From NCBI GenBank assembly GCA_964556785.1, contig CAZKXM010000003.1, positions 1 to 53,718 on the forward strand: a stretch of DNA of 53,718 nt, given 5' to 3'. The notes under the pieces are model-generated. The model was not told the origin of the DNA. It made no database searches and was given only the letters and a program-made list of their open reading frames with translations. Each line of letters begins with the position of its first letter. The stretch's first letter is position 1. Shown one piece after another: positions 8,573 through 17,490 of the stretch. The position numbers were made by a program, and so were the translations under genes. This stretch comes from CAG-1031 sp964556785. Lineage in GTDB: Bacteria; Bacteroidota; Bacteroidia; Bacteroidales; Muribaculaceae.

Positions 8573-10230
8573 CAGAGCATTGTGCGGTCAATCACGCCAC
8601 TCGGACGGAAGTTGATGAGATAAAGCACATTATTAACCCATCCCGATTGAGGATCAGAGGGGTTGGCACGGCGGAAATCAAACCCGTTCTGCACACCCGA
8701 GAAGTGAGGGGAATATGTGTCGAAGTTTCCGGCGTTGTGACGCAGGGCACGTATTGCCATCATACCGGTGTCGAACCCGAGCAGTCCCTGGCGGGGTGAT
8801 GCCGGCTCGATCGGCGTGCCGAACCAGCGGGTGAAATTGTCTTCAATAGCTTTCGTGTTACTGCTTTCGGCAATGTTATAGTAACGCGAAAAAATGGTGG
8901 TGTTCAGTTTGTGCATGTTCGTGAGCACCTCGCCGCGGAATGTGGTCCATTCGGGATAACCGAAAAGCACCACATCGTCAGGGTAAACAGCCTCCTCCTT
9001 AAGCTCAGTCAGCGCGGGCATTATGAGCTTCAGCTCGGCCTGTTTGCCGCTCACGGGAATAAACACCAGAGGCTCACCCTGAGGAAGAGAGCGCAAATCA
9101 GATAGCTTGAGCTTCTCGGTGAAGTTGAGAGTGACCGGAGCAATGCCTCGCTGGCTCAGGTAAGACTTAAGTTCATCGATGAACTCCGAGCGGTCTGACG
9201 CACCATCGGTGCGGTTGAGTATCACGAATTTATGCCGGGGGAACCGGTCGGTCACGCCATCAATCGCCTTGTCATACATCGTGTCGTGAGGAATGTTGGC
9301 CTGCATCACAGAGGGGTTGGTGAGATAAAGATCATCGCGCACGGCAAAGAGATTGAGCACCATCACATTGTTTTTAGCGCCCCAATCACCTATCACCCGC
9401 AGCTGCTCCTCATTATCAGGGCCGATGATCAGGGTGGTTTTCTGCAATTCAGGGCGATTGAGAATCGAACGGACTGTGTCGGTGCTCGCAGCGGTGTCAA
9501 ACGCGTAGATGTTGACCGGTTTCCCTTCACCTCTGAGGGTGTCGACAGCGAGCATCAGCCCTTTGAGGAATTCCGTGTGGCGTTTCGCCGCTTTGTCAGG
9601 CTTCTCCTCGGCAAGCATGAAGGGCAGCATTACGGCAATTCCGAGGGGCTTCTCCTCAACAGCAACAGGCTTGAGCTGTTCCTCTGCTACGATGTGAGTC
9701 TCAGGGCGTGTCACCACCGGGGTTGTCGCAGGAGTTTCTGTAACAGTGGTTGCTTCTTGCTGAGGTGCCGGCGTTGATGCTGAGGCAGGTAGCGAAGCGA
9801 TGTCAACAGCCGCCGGCTTGGTGATCGTGATTGTTTGTCCAGCCTTCAGACCGCCGTCGCGCAGATACGGATTCTGAGCTATAAGCTCGTCGGTGGTGAC
9901 GCCAAACTGCTTGCTGAGTCCGTAGAATGTCTCGCCTTTCTTCACTTCGTGGACAATCGTCTGCGGCTGTGTCTCGCTCGGCTCAACCGGGAAATAGAGC
10001 ATCGAGTGGGCTTTAAGGCCGTCGGCCACCGAAGGATTGCAGGCAATGATCCGTGCCGACGTGAGGCCGAGTTTGTTGCTCAGGGAGTAAAGGGTTTCCT
10101 TGGGCTGGACCACATAGTAGTGACACAACACTCCGTTGTGCTCCACGAGCGGAAGATCGGTCACGCCGTCGGCTATAGCTGTCGAGCAAAACAGCATGAA
10201 TGCTGAAAAAAGAGCAAGCGTTTTTTTCAT
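8572..10230 (-). CDS. LysM-domain protein with periplasmic-binding-like C-terminus
   Basis: The product has 552 residues. A signal peptide (about 1-20) is followed by two LysM peptidoglycan-binding domains: about 38-81 (YYVVQPKETLYSLSNKLGL) and 93-137 (HEVKKGETFYGLSKQFGV). A Pro/Thr-rich linker (about 140-190) leads to a long domain (about 195-540) that looks like a type I periplasmic-binding fold (LGIAVMLPFMLAEE, TTLIIGPDNEEQ, FVILNRTDG). It probably binds the cell wall and senses or scaffolds in the periplasm; its ligand is unknown. It is the first gene of an operon with a PorT-like barrel, a porin and a solute-binding protein, which suggests an envelope uptake or maintenance function. Confidence 0.85.
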   Translation of the reverse strand: MKKTLALFSAFMLFCSTAIADGVTDLPLVEHNGVLCHYYVVQPKETLYSLSNKLGLTSARIIACNPSVADGLKAHSMLYFPVEPSETQPQTIVHEVKKGETFYGLSKQFGVTTDELIAQNPYLRDGGLKAGQTITITKPAAVDIASLPASASTPAPQQEATTVTETPATTPVVTRPETHIVAEEQLKPVAVEEKPLGIAVMLPFMLAEEKPDKAAKRHTEFLKGLMLAVDTLRGEGKPVNIYAFDTAASTDTVRSILNRPELQKTTLIIGPDNEEQLRVIGDWGAKNNVMVLNLFAVRDDLYLTNPSVMQANIPHDTMYDKAIDGVTDRFPRHKFVILNRTDGASDRSEFIDELKSYLSQRGIAPVTLNFTEKLKLSDLRSLPQGEPLVFIPVSGKQAELKLIMPALTELKEEAVYPDDVVLFGYPEWTTFRGEVLTNMHKLNTTIFSRYYNIAESSNTKAIEDNFTRWFGTPIEPASPRQGLLGFDTGMMAIRALRHNAGNFDTYSPHFSGVQNGFDFRRANPSDPQSGWVNNVLYLINFRPSGVIDRTML

Positions 10231-10260
10231 GCGAAACGATGTTACATGCTAAAGAATTGA

Positions 10261-10292
10261 CAAAATTAGCTTTTTCGGCCAACATCTGCAAA
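10261..10292 (-). promoter_or_regulatory. Promoter of the LysM operon
   Basis: On the minus strand TTTG (10292-10289) and TAATTTTG (10268-10261) are separated by 20 bases, the ideal spacing. Most of the promoter lies inside the 3' end of the radical SAM gene, so the downstream operon can be transcribed independently of it. Confidence 0.72.
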
Positions 10293-11120
10293 TTCTCCGA
10301 TCCATTCGGCCGGGTCGCGGCGGCTGGGGGCATAGGTCACTTCCGGGTAGGAAACATAGCAGTGGCGGCAGAAGGGCACAGGCTTGTCGCGAAGATCTCT
10401 GATCTGACCTGCTGAAGCGAGGCTGTCAACGTCAATCCAATCGCCTTCGCTGTGGGCGAATGATGTACCCGCAGCCTTGTTGAGATAGCTTACGCAAGCG
10501 CTTGTGGAGCAGGGATAGATTCTGTTGCCGATCACGCACACACAACCATGGTTGTAGCAGAACAGGTGTGCTTTCTTCGGATTCTGTTTGCCATCGGGAT
10601 CGAGTCCGAATCTGAAAAATGATCGTTTCTGCGATCTGTCGCCGAAAATCTCCACCTCAACACCCTTTTCTGCCGCAAGCTTCCTCACGGCATCATAATC
10701 AAATTTGATGGGATAGACGGTCAGGGCGATGATCATGCCGGTGTCGCGGCAAGTCTGCCAGAAATCCTCGTCCATTCGCGGCAGCATCAGGCCGTTGGTG
10801 AAAAGATAGAGCTTCGAGGTGGGAAAATGCTCGCGCAGTGCCCTCATGGCTTCCGGCAGACGGGGATAGAGAGTCGGTTCACCTCCAATCAGGTAAGCGC
10901 TCTGCATCTCTTTTTCGGCCACTCTGCCGATCCTGGCCATGTTGGCAATCAGGGTGTCGTGGTCGGCGAACTCTTTAGGGGCAAGCGGAGAATAATGGGT
11001 GCAACCCTTGCAGTTGAGGTTGCAATGGTCGGTAAGGATAAATTCTATGTGGAGAGGTTTCCTCTTGTGCTGCCACCTGGCTTTAAGCCCCAGGAGCAGA
11101 AGCTTGATTCGCTTTATCAT
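10266..11120 (-). CDS. Radical SAM protein with C-terminal cysteine cluster
   Basis: A 284-residue radical SAM enzyme. Cys33, Cys37 and Cys40 in CNLNCKGC form the site of the 4Fe-4S cluster that cleaves S-adenosylmethionine. GGEPTLYP and the LFTNGLML strand are normal for the fold. The second half has further cysteines (CYNHGCVCVIGNRIYPCSTSACV and, near the C-terminus, CRHCY), like the auxiliary-cluster region of SPASM or twitch domains, so a second iron-sulfur centre is likely. Such enzymes often modify peptides or act on sugars; I cannot assign a substrate. It stands alone, with no recognisable peptide substrate beside it. The start is eight bases after a TAGTTTTG box. Confidence 0.88.
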   Translation of the reverse strand: MIKRIKLLLLGLKARWQHKRKPLHIEFILTDHCNLNCKGCTHYSPLAPKEFADHDTLIANMARIGRVAEKEMQSAYLIGGEPTLYPRLPEAMRALREHFPTSKLYLFTNGLMLPRMDEDFWQTCRDTGMIIALTVYPIKFDYDAVRKLAAEKGVEVEIFGDRSQKRSFFRFGLDPDGKQNPKKAHLFCYNHGCVCVIGNRIYPCSTSACVSYLNKAAGTSFAHSEGDWIDVDSLASAGQIRDLRDKPVPFCRHCYVSYPEVTYAPSRRDPAEWIGEFADVGRKS

Positions 11121-11124
11121 GATG

Positions 11125-11132
11125 CAAAACTA
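11125..11132 (-). promoter_or_regulatory. -7 promoter box before the radical SAM gene
   Basis: TAGTTTTG on the minus strand ends four bases before the ATG at 11120, so the transcript would begin at or very near the start codon. I see no convincing -33 box. The rest of the gap up to 11402 holds no clear consensus promoter for the plus-strand genes. Confidence 0.5.
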
Positions 11133-11402
11133 CTGAAGAAATTGCTTATTTTCAACATGGGTTAAGCAATTCAGCAGCATTGAGTGTGTTTTCAGTCTGT
11201 GATCATTCCCTGAAACTGTTAACGATGATTAAATATTATTGCGATTGATGAAAAAGATGTAATTTTACATGCCGCCCGAGATATCGCATGGCTTTTGTGA
11301 GCGTTTTGCGAACCAACGGCGGCCGAAAGTGTTAAAGTTATATATAAATGCTGAAGTCCTCTCTGAGGATGGACAATAATTAACGTTTAACGACTGACAT
11401 TT

Positions 11403-11642
11403 ATGAGTAACGAAAAGAATTCAATGGGTACTCCCAGAGCAATGCGCAACCTCTTCGGGATCATCATGATTCTGGTATATATCGGAGTAGGAATACTCTT
11501 TTTCATCGGTTTCTTTCCCTGGTTTTCAGGTGATTGGGAATGGTGTCGCTGGGTAGTGGGCGGTCTGCTCGTGCTTTACGGCATCTGGCGCGCCTACCGT
11601 CAGTTTACCGGGCTTGACGATCCTTATGGTGACGGAGAATAA
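11403..11642 (+). CDS. Small two-helix membrane protein
   Basis: A 79-residue protein with two hydrophobic segments (about 17-37 and 46-63) separated by a short tryptophan-rich turn, and short polar ends. It matches the small unnamed membrane proteins that precede PstS-like and TPR genes in other Bacteroidales, from general recollection; no function is known to me. It begins at the first ATG after a long upstream gap, and its stop is 24 bases before the ATG of the PstS-like gene, so the two are probably co-transcribed. Confidence 0.75.
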   Translation: MSNEKNSMGTPRAMRNLFGIIMILVYIGVGILFFIGFFPWFSGDWEWCRWVVGGLLVLYGIWRAYRQFTGLDDPYGDGE

Positions 11643-11666
11643 CCCCCTATGCACAGATTTCAGACA

Positions 11667-12638
11667 ATGAAACTTAAAACTATAGCTGTCGTGGCCGCTG
11701 CGTTTGCCGTGGCCATGACTTCGTGTGACAAGAAGCCTACCTCAACCTCAACATCAGGGCTGGCAGAAGTGGCGTGTGATCAGTCGTTTGAGAACATTCT
11801 CCAGCAGGAAATCGAGGTGTTTGAATACATCTATCCCAAGGCCAACATCATGCCTTACTATGTTGACGAACAGGCTGCTATTGATTCCCTCCTCAATCTT
11901 GGAAAGGTAAAGACCATCGTCACAACGCGTGAGCTCACTCCCGATGAAGTGAAATTTCTTGAGAGCAACCGCAAGCATGTGAAGCAGAGAAAGATCGCGG
12001 TCGATGCTCTTGCCCTGATCGTGAATCCGGCCAACGATATGGATGAGCCGATCTCGGTTCGCGAGCTCGGTGAGGTGCTTTCAGGCAAGATTACCCGCTG
12101 GGATCAGCTCGGCCCGTCGAAGATGGGCAAGATCGATGTTATTTTCGAACATCAGGGATCGAGCACTGTGAAGTATATGCGCGATTCGCTGATGCACGGA
12201 GCAGCCTTCGGGTCCAATGTCTTTGCGCAGAAAGACAGCCGCGACGTGTTCCGCATCGTTTCCGAGAATCCGAATGCGCTCGGCATTATCGGCGTCAGCT
12301 GGGTGAGCAGCGATCTTTCAGGTCGTGAGCTTTCAACTGAAGAACTTGCCAGAACGCTCGAGCGGAGCGACACCACCTCAATGAAATTCAACGAGGCTGT
12401 CAAGGTGCTGAAGGTGCGCGGCGACTCGTCGATAACGGCTTATAAGCCTTATCAGGCATATATTTTCGACGGCTCTTATCCGCTCTACCGCTCAATCTAC
12501 ATGATCACTGTAGCTGCCAACGGTTCGCTCGGTCACGGCTTTTTCAGCTTCGTGACAGGTTTTCAGGGGCAGAAGCTCATTCAGATGACGGGCATTCTGC
12601 CGGCAACGGTGCGTCCCCGCATGGTGAGCCTTGATTAA
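11667..12638 (+). CDS. PstS-like substrate-binding lipoprotein
   Basis: The start at 11667 gives 323 residues with a clean lipoprotein signal peptide MKLKTIAVVAAAFAVAMTSC (Cys20); the ATG at 11649 would only add six residues before it. The mature part has the PstS family pattern (TTRELTPDE, the FSGKITRWDQL-like LSGKITRWDQL, EHQGSSTVKYMRDSL with the Ser/Thr anion-binding loop, and GIIGVSWVSSD). The classical role is binding phosphate for a Pst ABC transporter, but no pstC, pstA or pstB is here. In related organisms such orphans sit beside TonB/ExbBD and TPR genes, so a role in sensing or outer-membrane energisation is possible. The next gene follows after 79 bases. Confidence 0.85.
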   Translation: MKLKTIAVVAAAFAVAMTSCDKKPTSTSTSGLAEVACDQSFENILQQEIEVFEYIYPKANIMPYYVDEQAAIDSLLNLGKVKTIVTTRELTPDEVKFLESNRKHVKQRKIAVDALALIVNPANDMDEPISVRELGEVLSGKITRWDQLGPSKMGKIDVIFEHQGSSTVKYMRDSLMHGAAFGSNVFAQKDSRDVFRIVSENPNALGIIGVSWVSSDLSGRELSTEELARTLERSDTTSMKFNEAVKVLKVRGDSSITAYKPYQAYIFDGSYPLYRSIYMITVAANGSLGHGFFSFVTGFQGQKLIQMTGILPATVRPRMVSLD

Positions 12639-12717
12639 ACCCCCGGATGTTTCTGCAGTCTATATCCTAAAATTATAAAACAAGTTTCTAACCGATAAAC
12701 CAAATCAACACAACGAT

Positions 12718-14346
12718 ATGAAATTCAAATTCGCTCTTTCGCTCCTTATGGGCGGCTGCTCGCTTGCAGCGATGGCTCAGGGTGGCTATCAGGATGGTGT
12801 CGACTATTTTAACGCCGACCGTTTTGAGCAGGCCAAGATCATTCTCGACAAAACTCTCAACGAGCCTTCCACCGATAAGGCTGTGGCTTACTATTATCTT
12901 GGTGCGCTCGACATGAAAGCCAACAACCCTTCAGGTGCCCGCGCTTTCTTCGAGAAAGGTGTACAGGTAAATCCCGAATATGGCCTCAACTATGTAGGCC
13001 TTGGAGAGCTCGCTCTGCAGCAGGGTGATGCCAAGGCTGCCGAAGCGCTTTTCAGCGATGCACAGAAGCTCGACAAGAAGAACTATGAGGTTAAGGCTGC
13101 GATTGCCCGCGCTTATTTCAACACCGATGCCGTCAAGTATAGCAAGGAGATCGACAAGTATGTAGCTCAGGCTCTCAAAGACTCCAAGAACAAGGGTACG
13201 GCTGTCTATGTCCTTCAGGGCGACATGGCAAAGGCTGCCAACAATATCGGCGAGGCTGCCGGATATTATGAGCAGGCCATCACCTACGAGGAAGAGGCCG
13301 GCAACGTGAATCCGGAAGCGTATGTGAAGTATGCCAACCTCTACAACAAGGTAAACAACAATTACTCGATCGCCAAGCTTGAGGAGCTTAAGTCGAAGCT
13401 GCCAACATCGGCTCTTGCCCAGCGTGAGCTCGCCGAGAAGTATTACGACTCTCAGCTGTTCTCCAAAGCCGCAAACGAGTATAAGGAGTACATGAATAAT
13501 CCCAACCATTTCCAGCGCGACGAGCAGCGTTACAGCCAGCTCCTTTTCTTCGACAACAAGAACGAGGAATCGCTCAGAATTGCGAAGAATGTGCTCAGCC
13601 AGGATCCGGGCAATTTCTATATGTACCGAATGGTGCTTCTCAACGATGCCGCTCTCGAGAATAATGAGGAGGCTGAGGCTTATGGCGCTAAACTCTTTGC
13701 CGCTCCGGGTGCCGACCTCACCGCTAACGATTACAACACCTACGGCAAAGTTCTCTCGGCAAACGGCAAGAATGCCGAAGCAGTGGCTGTTTATGAGAAA
13801 GCATACGCTTCTGATCCCGTCAAGTTTGTGGGAATGCTCACGAATATCAGCGATCTCTACACTTCGTTAGGCGATTTCAGCAAAGCCGCCGAATATATGC
13901 AGCGCTACGTCGATTCAGGCAACGGCACACTCAACGACACATTCGACCTTGCAAAGCTTTATGGTGCTGTCGCTCAGTCGAGCCCCGAAAACAGCCCCGA
14001 ACGTGCCGATGCCCTCAACAAGGGTGTGTCATATATCGACAAGGCTCTTGAGGTGTCGACAACCAAGGCTCCGCTTTACCGCACCAAGGCTCAGATGCTC
14101 AGCCTGCGCGACGCCAATGAGATTTCGCAGGAACAGGTCGACACTTATGTTGCCATGCTCGCAGCCTACGACGAAGAGAATCCTGAGGCAAAGCTCAACA
14201 ATCCCGGCCCCTTCAAGCAGGCCTACAGTGTGCTCGGAGCTTTCTATCAGAAGAAGGGCGATAAGGAAACCAGCCGCGGTTGGTTTGAGAAGCTCTATGA
14301 GCTCGATCCCACAATCCCCGGTCTGAAAGAAATGCTCAAGAAGTAA
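12718..14346 (+). CDS. TPR-repeat periplasmic protein
   Basis: A 542-residue protein with a signal peptide ending near AMAQG (residue 21-22). At least six to eight tetratricopeptide repeats follow, visible as repeated pairs of helices with the A-Y-G-A-P spacing (for example AVAYYYLGALDMKANNPSGARAFF in part, AEALFSDAQKLDKKNYE, and the last repeat LGAFYQKKGDKETSRGWFEK). TPR arrays bind other proteins; no enzyme domain is present. It follows the PstS-like gene and is followed by a hairpin terminator, so it ends the 11403-14346 transcription unit. Its role is presumably scaffolding in the periplasm; the partner is unknown. Confidence 0.88.
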   Translation: MKFKFALSLLMGGCSLAAMAQGGYQDGVDYFNADRFEQAKIILDKTLNEPSTDKAVAYYYLGALDMKANNPSGARAFFEKGVQVNPEYGLNYVGLGELALQQGDAKAAEALFSDAQKLDKKNYEVKAAIARAYFNTDAVKYSKEIDKYVAQALKDSKNKGTAVYVLQGDMAKAANNIGEAAGYYEQAITYEEEAGNVNPEAYVKYANLYNKVNNNYSIAKLEELKSKLPTSALAQRELAEKYYDSQLFSKAANEYKEYMNNPNHFQRDEQRYSQLLFFDNKNEESLRIAKNVLSQDPGNFYMYRMVLLNDAALENNEEAEAYGAKLFAAPGADLTANDYNTYGKVLSANGKNAEAVAVYEKAYASDPVKFVGMLTNISDLYTSLGDFSKAAEYMQRYVDSGNGTLNDTFDLAKLYGAVAQSSPENSPERADALNKGVSYIDKALEVSTTKAPLYRTKAQMLSLRDANEISQEQVDTYVAMLAAYDEENPEAKLNNPGPFKQAYSVLGAFYQKKGDKETSRGWFEKLYELDPTIPGLKEMLKK

Positions 14347-14367
14347 AAAACCAAGCTAACAAGTAAA

Positions 14368-14406
14368 TCAAGGCTGTTACCCTCACCGGTTGCAGCCTTG
14401 ACTCTT
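14368..14406 (+). terminator. Rho-independent terminator after the TPR gene
   Basis: TCAAGGCTG (14368-14376) pairs perfectly with CAGCCTTGA (14393-14401) around a 16-base loop and is followed by CTCTTT. The U-run is short, so efficiency may be moderate. Confidence 0.65.
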
Positions 14407-14484
14407 TACAGGCTCATTCAGGTTTTGCAATTCCACCCAGATTTGTAATTTTGCATCCGAATAATCACCGGCTGATTCATATAT

Positions 14485-15312
14485 ATGAGCTCCAAGATCA
14501 ACTCTGACCGATCACTGCGCTTAGTGCTGCTGTTGCCGTTGATGCTACTGGCAGCTGCAGTTGTTACGGGAGTAATATCGTATGCTGATACTCGGCAAAA
14601 AATAGCCGACGATCTGAACGACGCGATATGGACATTGGCTAATGATAACAGGGAATTGTGGACTCGTCCCGACACCATAGCTGCCCTCCGACATCTTTCC
14701 GAGACAACCCGCCAGCCACTCATCTGCAGGGCCGGAGATGCTCATTTCAGCAGTCAGTTGCTAAGGGATGAAGCTTATTACACTCTCACTCTTTCCGACA
14801 ATTCTGCGGCAAAACCTCAGCTGCCGGGAAACAAGATCTTTTCTGATTCGATTATTCTGGTTCCGGACAGGAGTGTCGATGGAGTCACGTTGCGGATTCA
14901 GGGGTTTGCCAACTGCAGCGTAGCATCGGTTTTCGGAGCATCTGACCAGTCTGTTCCGGCTGTGTTGATAATGCTCGCGGCAATGTCGATCGTTTGGTTG
15001 ATGGTTATGAAGCACAGGAAGAAAATGCTGCAACTTGAAGTGACGGCGTTTTCGTCCGCTCCCTCGCTGGCCGGCGTTAAACTGACCCCGATGCAGCGTC
15101 GGTTGACTGATATGTTGCTTGAATCGCCCGATCATAAAGTTGACAAGTCAATTTTATGCCGTGAGCTCTGGGGAAATAAAAGTAATGCCGAAGAATCGCT
15201 TTACACATTGGTGAAACGTACAAAGGCTTCGCTTTGCGGGACAAGATTCGAGATCGTCTGCAACCGTGGTGACTCTTATGAGATTCGTGTAAACGGCGAT
15301 TCTCAGAACTGA
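14485..15312 (+). CDS. Membrane-tethered winged-helix regulator with periplasmic domain
   Basis: The 275-residue product has a membrane segment (about 12-32), a periplasmic region of about 120 residues, a second membrane segment (about 157-175) and a cytoplasmic C-terminus with an OmpR/PhoB-type winged helix (about 200-270: LTPMQRRLTDMLL, KSILCRELWG, the ESLYTLVKRTKASL recognition helix region, and a GDSYEIRV wing). There is no receiver or kinase domain, so it resembles one-component regulators of the ToxR/CadC arrangement, although the DNA-binding domain is C-terminal here. The outer-membrane receptor gene 84 bases downstream is the obvious target, and 11-bp phased repeats lie in the gap. 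The ligand is unknown. Confidence 0.8.
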   Translation: MSSKINSDRSLRLVLLLPLMLLAAAVVTGVISYADTRQKIADDLNDAIWTLANDNRELWTRPDTIAALRHLSETTRQPLICRAGDAHFSSQLLRDEAYYTLTLSDNSAAKPQLPGNKIFSDSIILVPDRSVDGVTLRIQGFANCSVASVFGASDQSVPAVLIMLAAMSIVWLMVMKHRKKMLQLEVTAFSSAPSLAGVKLTPMQRRLTDMLLESPDHKVDKSILCRELWGNKSNAEESLYTLVKRTKASLCGTRFEIVCNRGDSYEIRVNGDSQN

Positions 15313-15377
15313 CATAAATTGTCAGATAAAAGTCAGGCATTATTTCGCCATTATTTCCTGACGTTAAGCTTGCTTTG
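15309..15377 (+). promoter_or_regulatory. Candidate operator with phased repeats and promoter of the receptor gene
   Basis: The gap holds several ordered repeats. CTGACA (15309-15314) and TGTCAG (15320-15325) form a perfect inverted repeat. GTCAG occurs at 15321 and 15332, 11 bases apart. CATTATTTC occurs at 15338 and 15349, again 11 apart. GTCAGG (15332-15337) and CCTGAC (15357-15362) enclose the second pair. TTGCTTTG at 15370-15377 is a near-consensus -7 box (one mismatch). OmpR/PhoB-type domains bind direct repeats spaced 11 bp, so this is the likely binding site of the regulator encoded just upstream. Confidence 0.55.
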
Positions 15378-15396
15378 CGGTAAAAACCGTTAAAGC

Positions 15397-17457
15397 ATGA
15401 AACTCTTTCTTGTTCTGATCGCGACACTGATTCCTGTAGCCGCACTGGCTCAGCAGAGTGCCGAATCTGATTCCGTCACATCCACTCTTGACGAGGTTGT
15501 GGTTACCGCCGGTAACCGTAACGAAATATCCGGAAAGGTGATTCTACGGCCAACAAAGCTGGAACGCAGACATAGCACCAACGGCTTTGTGCTGCTTGAA
15601 AACATGAATCTTCCCGATTTTAATGTCGATGCGGCAACTAAGTCTATAACCACACTCACCGGAGGGAGCGTAGTTATTCTGATCAACGGGGTAGAGTCGC
15701 AGCCCGACGATCTCTCCACTCTTGCTGCCCAACAGATCGTGAGGATTGACTACCGACGTAATCCCGGAGGGAAGTATGTCGGTGCAGGGGCTGTAATGAA
15801 TTTCATAACGGCTCAATATGATTATGGAGGAAACGTGTATGCCTGCGCTGAGGATGGTTTTTTGCGTCACTACGGCAATTACACCGCCATGGCTAACTAC
15901 AGGAGAAAGGCCCTGACGCTCACGGTAACCGCCAACGGAAAGTGGGGGAGAGCTTCAGAACTTCGTTGCGCCGAAAACACGTTTTGGCTATCCGACGGAG
16001 TTCTGAATCAGTCGGTCACCCCGATTGAAAACCGGAAGTGTGAAAATTCACAATATCTGAATCTGAAGTTCGCACATTCCACTGGGAATCATTCGTTCGA
16101 CCTGTCTGTTGCATTGACGCGCAGAGCTGTGCCGCTAAATTTAATGCAAGATCAGATAAGCTATTCAGGCCTGTGGAATTTCGCTTCGGCTTCTGAGAGG
16201 AAAAGCACCGAGTCAGGGCTCTCACCGGTGATTAAAACTCATTACAATCTTTATTTTTCCGGCGGCCAGACACTCATGCTGATCGGGACACTGCGGTATG
16301 GACATACAAATTTCAGAAGCTCCTATCGTGAGACTGACGCCGTGGAGATTGTTAACAATTCCGCTGAAAACAGCATACTGACCAGTGCTACAGTCGGTTA
16401 TTTCAAGACATTCTCAAACGGATTGAGTGCTGGAGCTACCCTCGATGAATATCTCACATTATACCGTGACCGTTACACGGGTGATTTTTGCAGTGACATG
16501 ACACTCGGTAACAATCTGGCAAGTCTGTTGCTGCATGTCGACCAGACATTCCCCTGGGGACTGACATACTACACCTCTTTCGGCATCTATGACCACTATT
16601 CGGCTCTCGGCACTACATTTGACAACAAACTGTCACCTAAACTATTCTATGGCTTCTCCTTCACCATAAATCAAAACCATTCAGTGTCGGTAACAGGAAG
16701 TTATCTCCACAGCCTGTTTGATCCGTCGAACAAGAACGACGCAATTATCCGTACCTCTTTTTTCGAGGCTACGGTCGGTAATCCGGATCTTGCCGAGATC
16801 AGATCTTTTCAGAATTTGCTGAGCTATAACGCAAGAGTGGGATTGTTCGGATTATCGGTTACGTACGATTTCCTTAAATATTTTGGCAATACGTCAAACC
16901 GTTACTATGTTATTGACAACATGATGTTCCGTCAGCTGGTTAACGACGGCTCGTTTCACTATAATAAATTCCTGTTCGGGGTTACAGCCAATTTATTGAA
17001 CAACCGGCTTCGGCTGAAAGGTAACGTTGCTTTAAGCATGAATCGGTTCGATTCGGTCAACCGCCCGTTGAGAAGCAATGATTGGCGTGGTGATCTAAGT
17101 GCAGCATTTGCGTTTGGAGATTGGCAGTTGAACGGCACATACGCATTCCCTTACAGTGTGCTTGGATGCGAAGGAGTCAAAGTGAGCCATTCGTCACAGT
17201 ATTCGCTTTCGCTTTCGTGGCAAAAAGGGAATCTGGCTGCAGAGTGCAAGCTTGAAAATTTCATGCACAGCCGCCGGTACTCGCGAATGGACGCCGACTA
17301 TGGTGTCTATCAGACGGTTTCCCGGTCATGGACCGATATGAACGGCCGAAACCTTAGCGTTACGTTAACCTACATGTTGCCCTATGGAAAGAAAACCGAT
17401 AAGGAGGCTGTTCAAACCGAGTCAACCATCAATTCGGCAATTCTTCGCCCGTTCTGA
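15397..17457 (+). CDS. TonB-receptor-like outer-membrane protein
   Basis: A 686-residue outer-membrane protein. A signal peptide ends near ALAQQ (residue 19-20). LDEVVVTAG (about 31-39) is the TonB-box-like stretch of Bacteroidetes receptors, followed by a plug-like region (LPDFNVDAATKSITTL, VVILINGVESQPDDL, IDYRRNPGGKYVGAGAVMNFIT) and a long run of amphipathic strands resembling an OMP_b-brl_3 barrel. There is no N-terminal carboxypeptidase-like domain and no SusD partner, so it belongs to the short receptor type. It lies directly after the tethered regulator gene, which probably controls it. The substrate is unknown; metal chelates and peptides are possible. A palindromic terminator follows. 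Confidence 0.82.
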   Translation: MKLFLVLIATLIPVAALAQQSAESDSVTSTLDEVVVTAGNRNEISGKVILRPTKLERRHSTNGFVLLENMNLPDFNVDAATKSITTLTGGSVVILINGVESQPDDLSTLAAQQIVRIDYRRNPGGKYVGAGAVMNFITAQYDYGGNVYACAEDGFLRHYGNYTAMANYRRKALTLTVTANGKWGRASELRCAENTFWLSDGVLNQSVTPIENRKCENSQYLNLKFAHSTGNHSFDLSVALTRRAVPLNLMQDQISYSGLWNFASASERKSTESGLSPVIKTHYNLYFSGGQTLMLIGTLRYGHTNFRSSYRETDAVEIVNNSAENSILTSATVGYFKTFSNGLSAGATLDEYLTLYRDRYTGDFCSDMTLGNNLASLLLHVDQTFPWGLTYYTSFGIYDHYSALGTTFDNKLSPKLFYGFSFTINQNHSVSVTGSYLHSLFDPSNKNDAIIRTSFFEATVGNPDLAEIRSFQNLLSYNARVGLFGLSVTYDFLKYFGNTSNRYYVIDNMMFRQLVNDGSFHYNKFLFGVTANLLNNRLRLKGNVALSMNRFDSVNRPLRSNDWRGDLSAAFAFGDWQLNGTYAFPYSVLGCEGVKVSHSSQYSLSLSWQKGNLAAECKLENFMHSRRYSRMDADYGVYQTVSRSWTDMNGRNLSVTLTYMLPYGKKTDKEAVQTESTINSAILRPF

Positions 17458-17490
17458 GAGGCGCTCGGGCTCACTGGAGGTGTAATGAAA

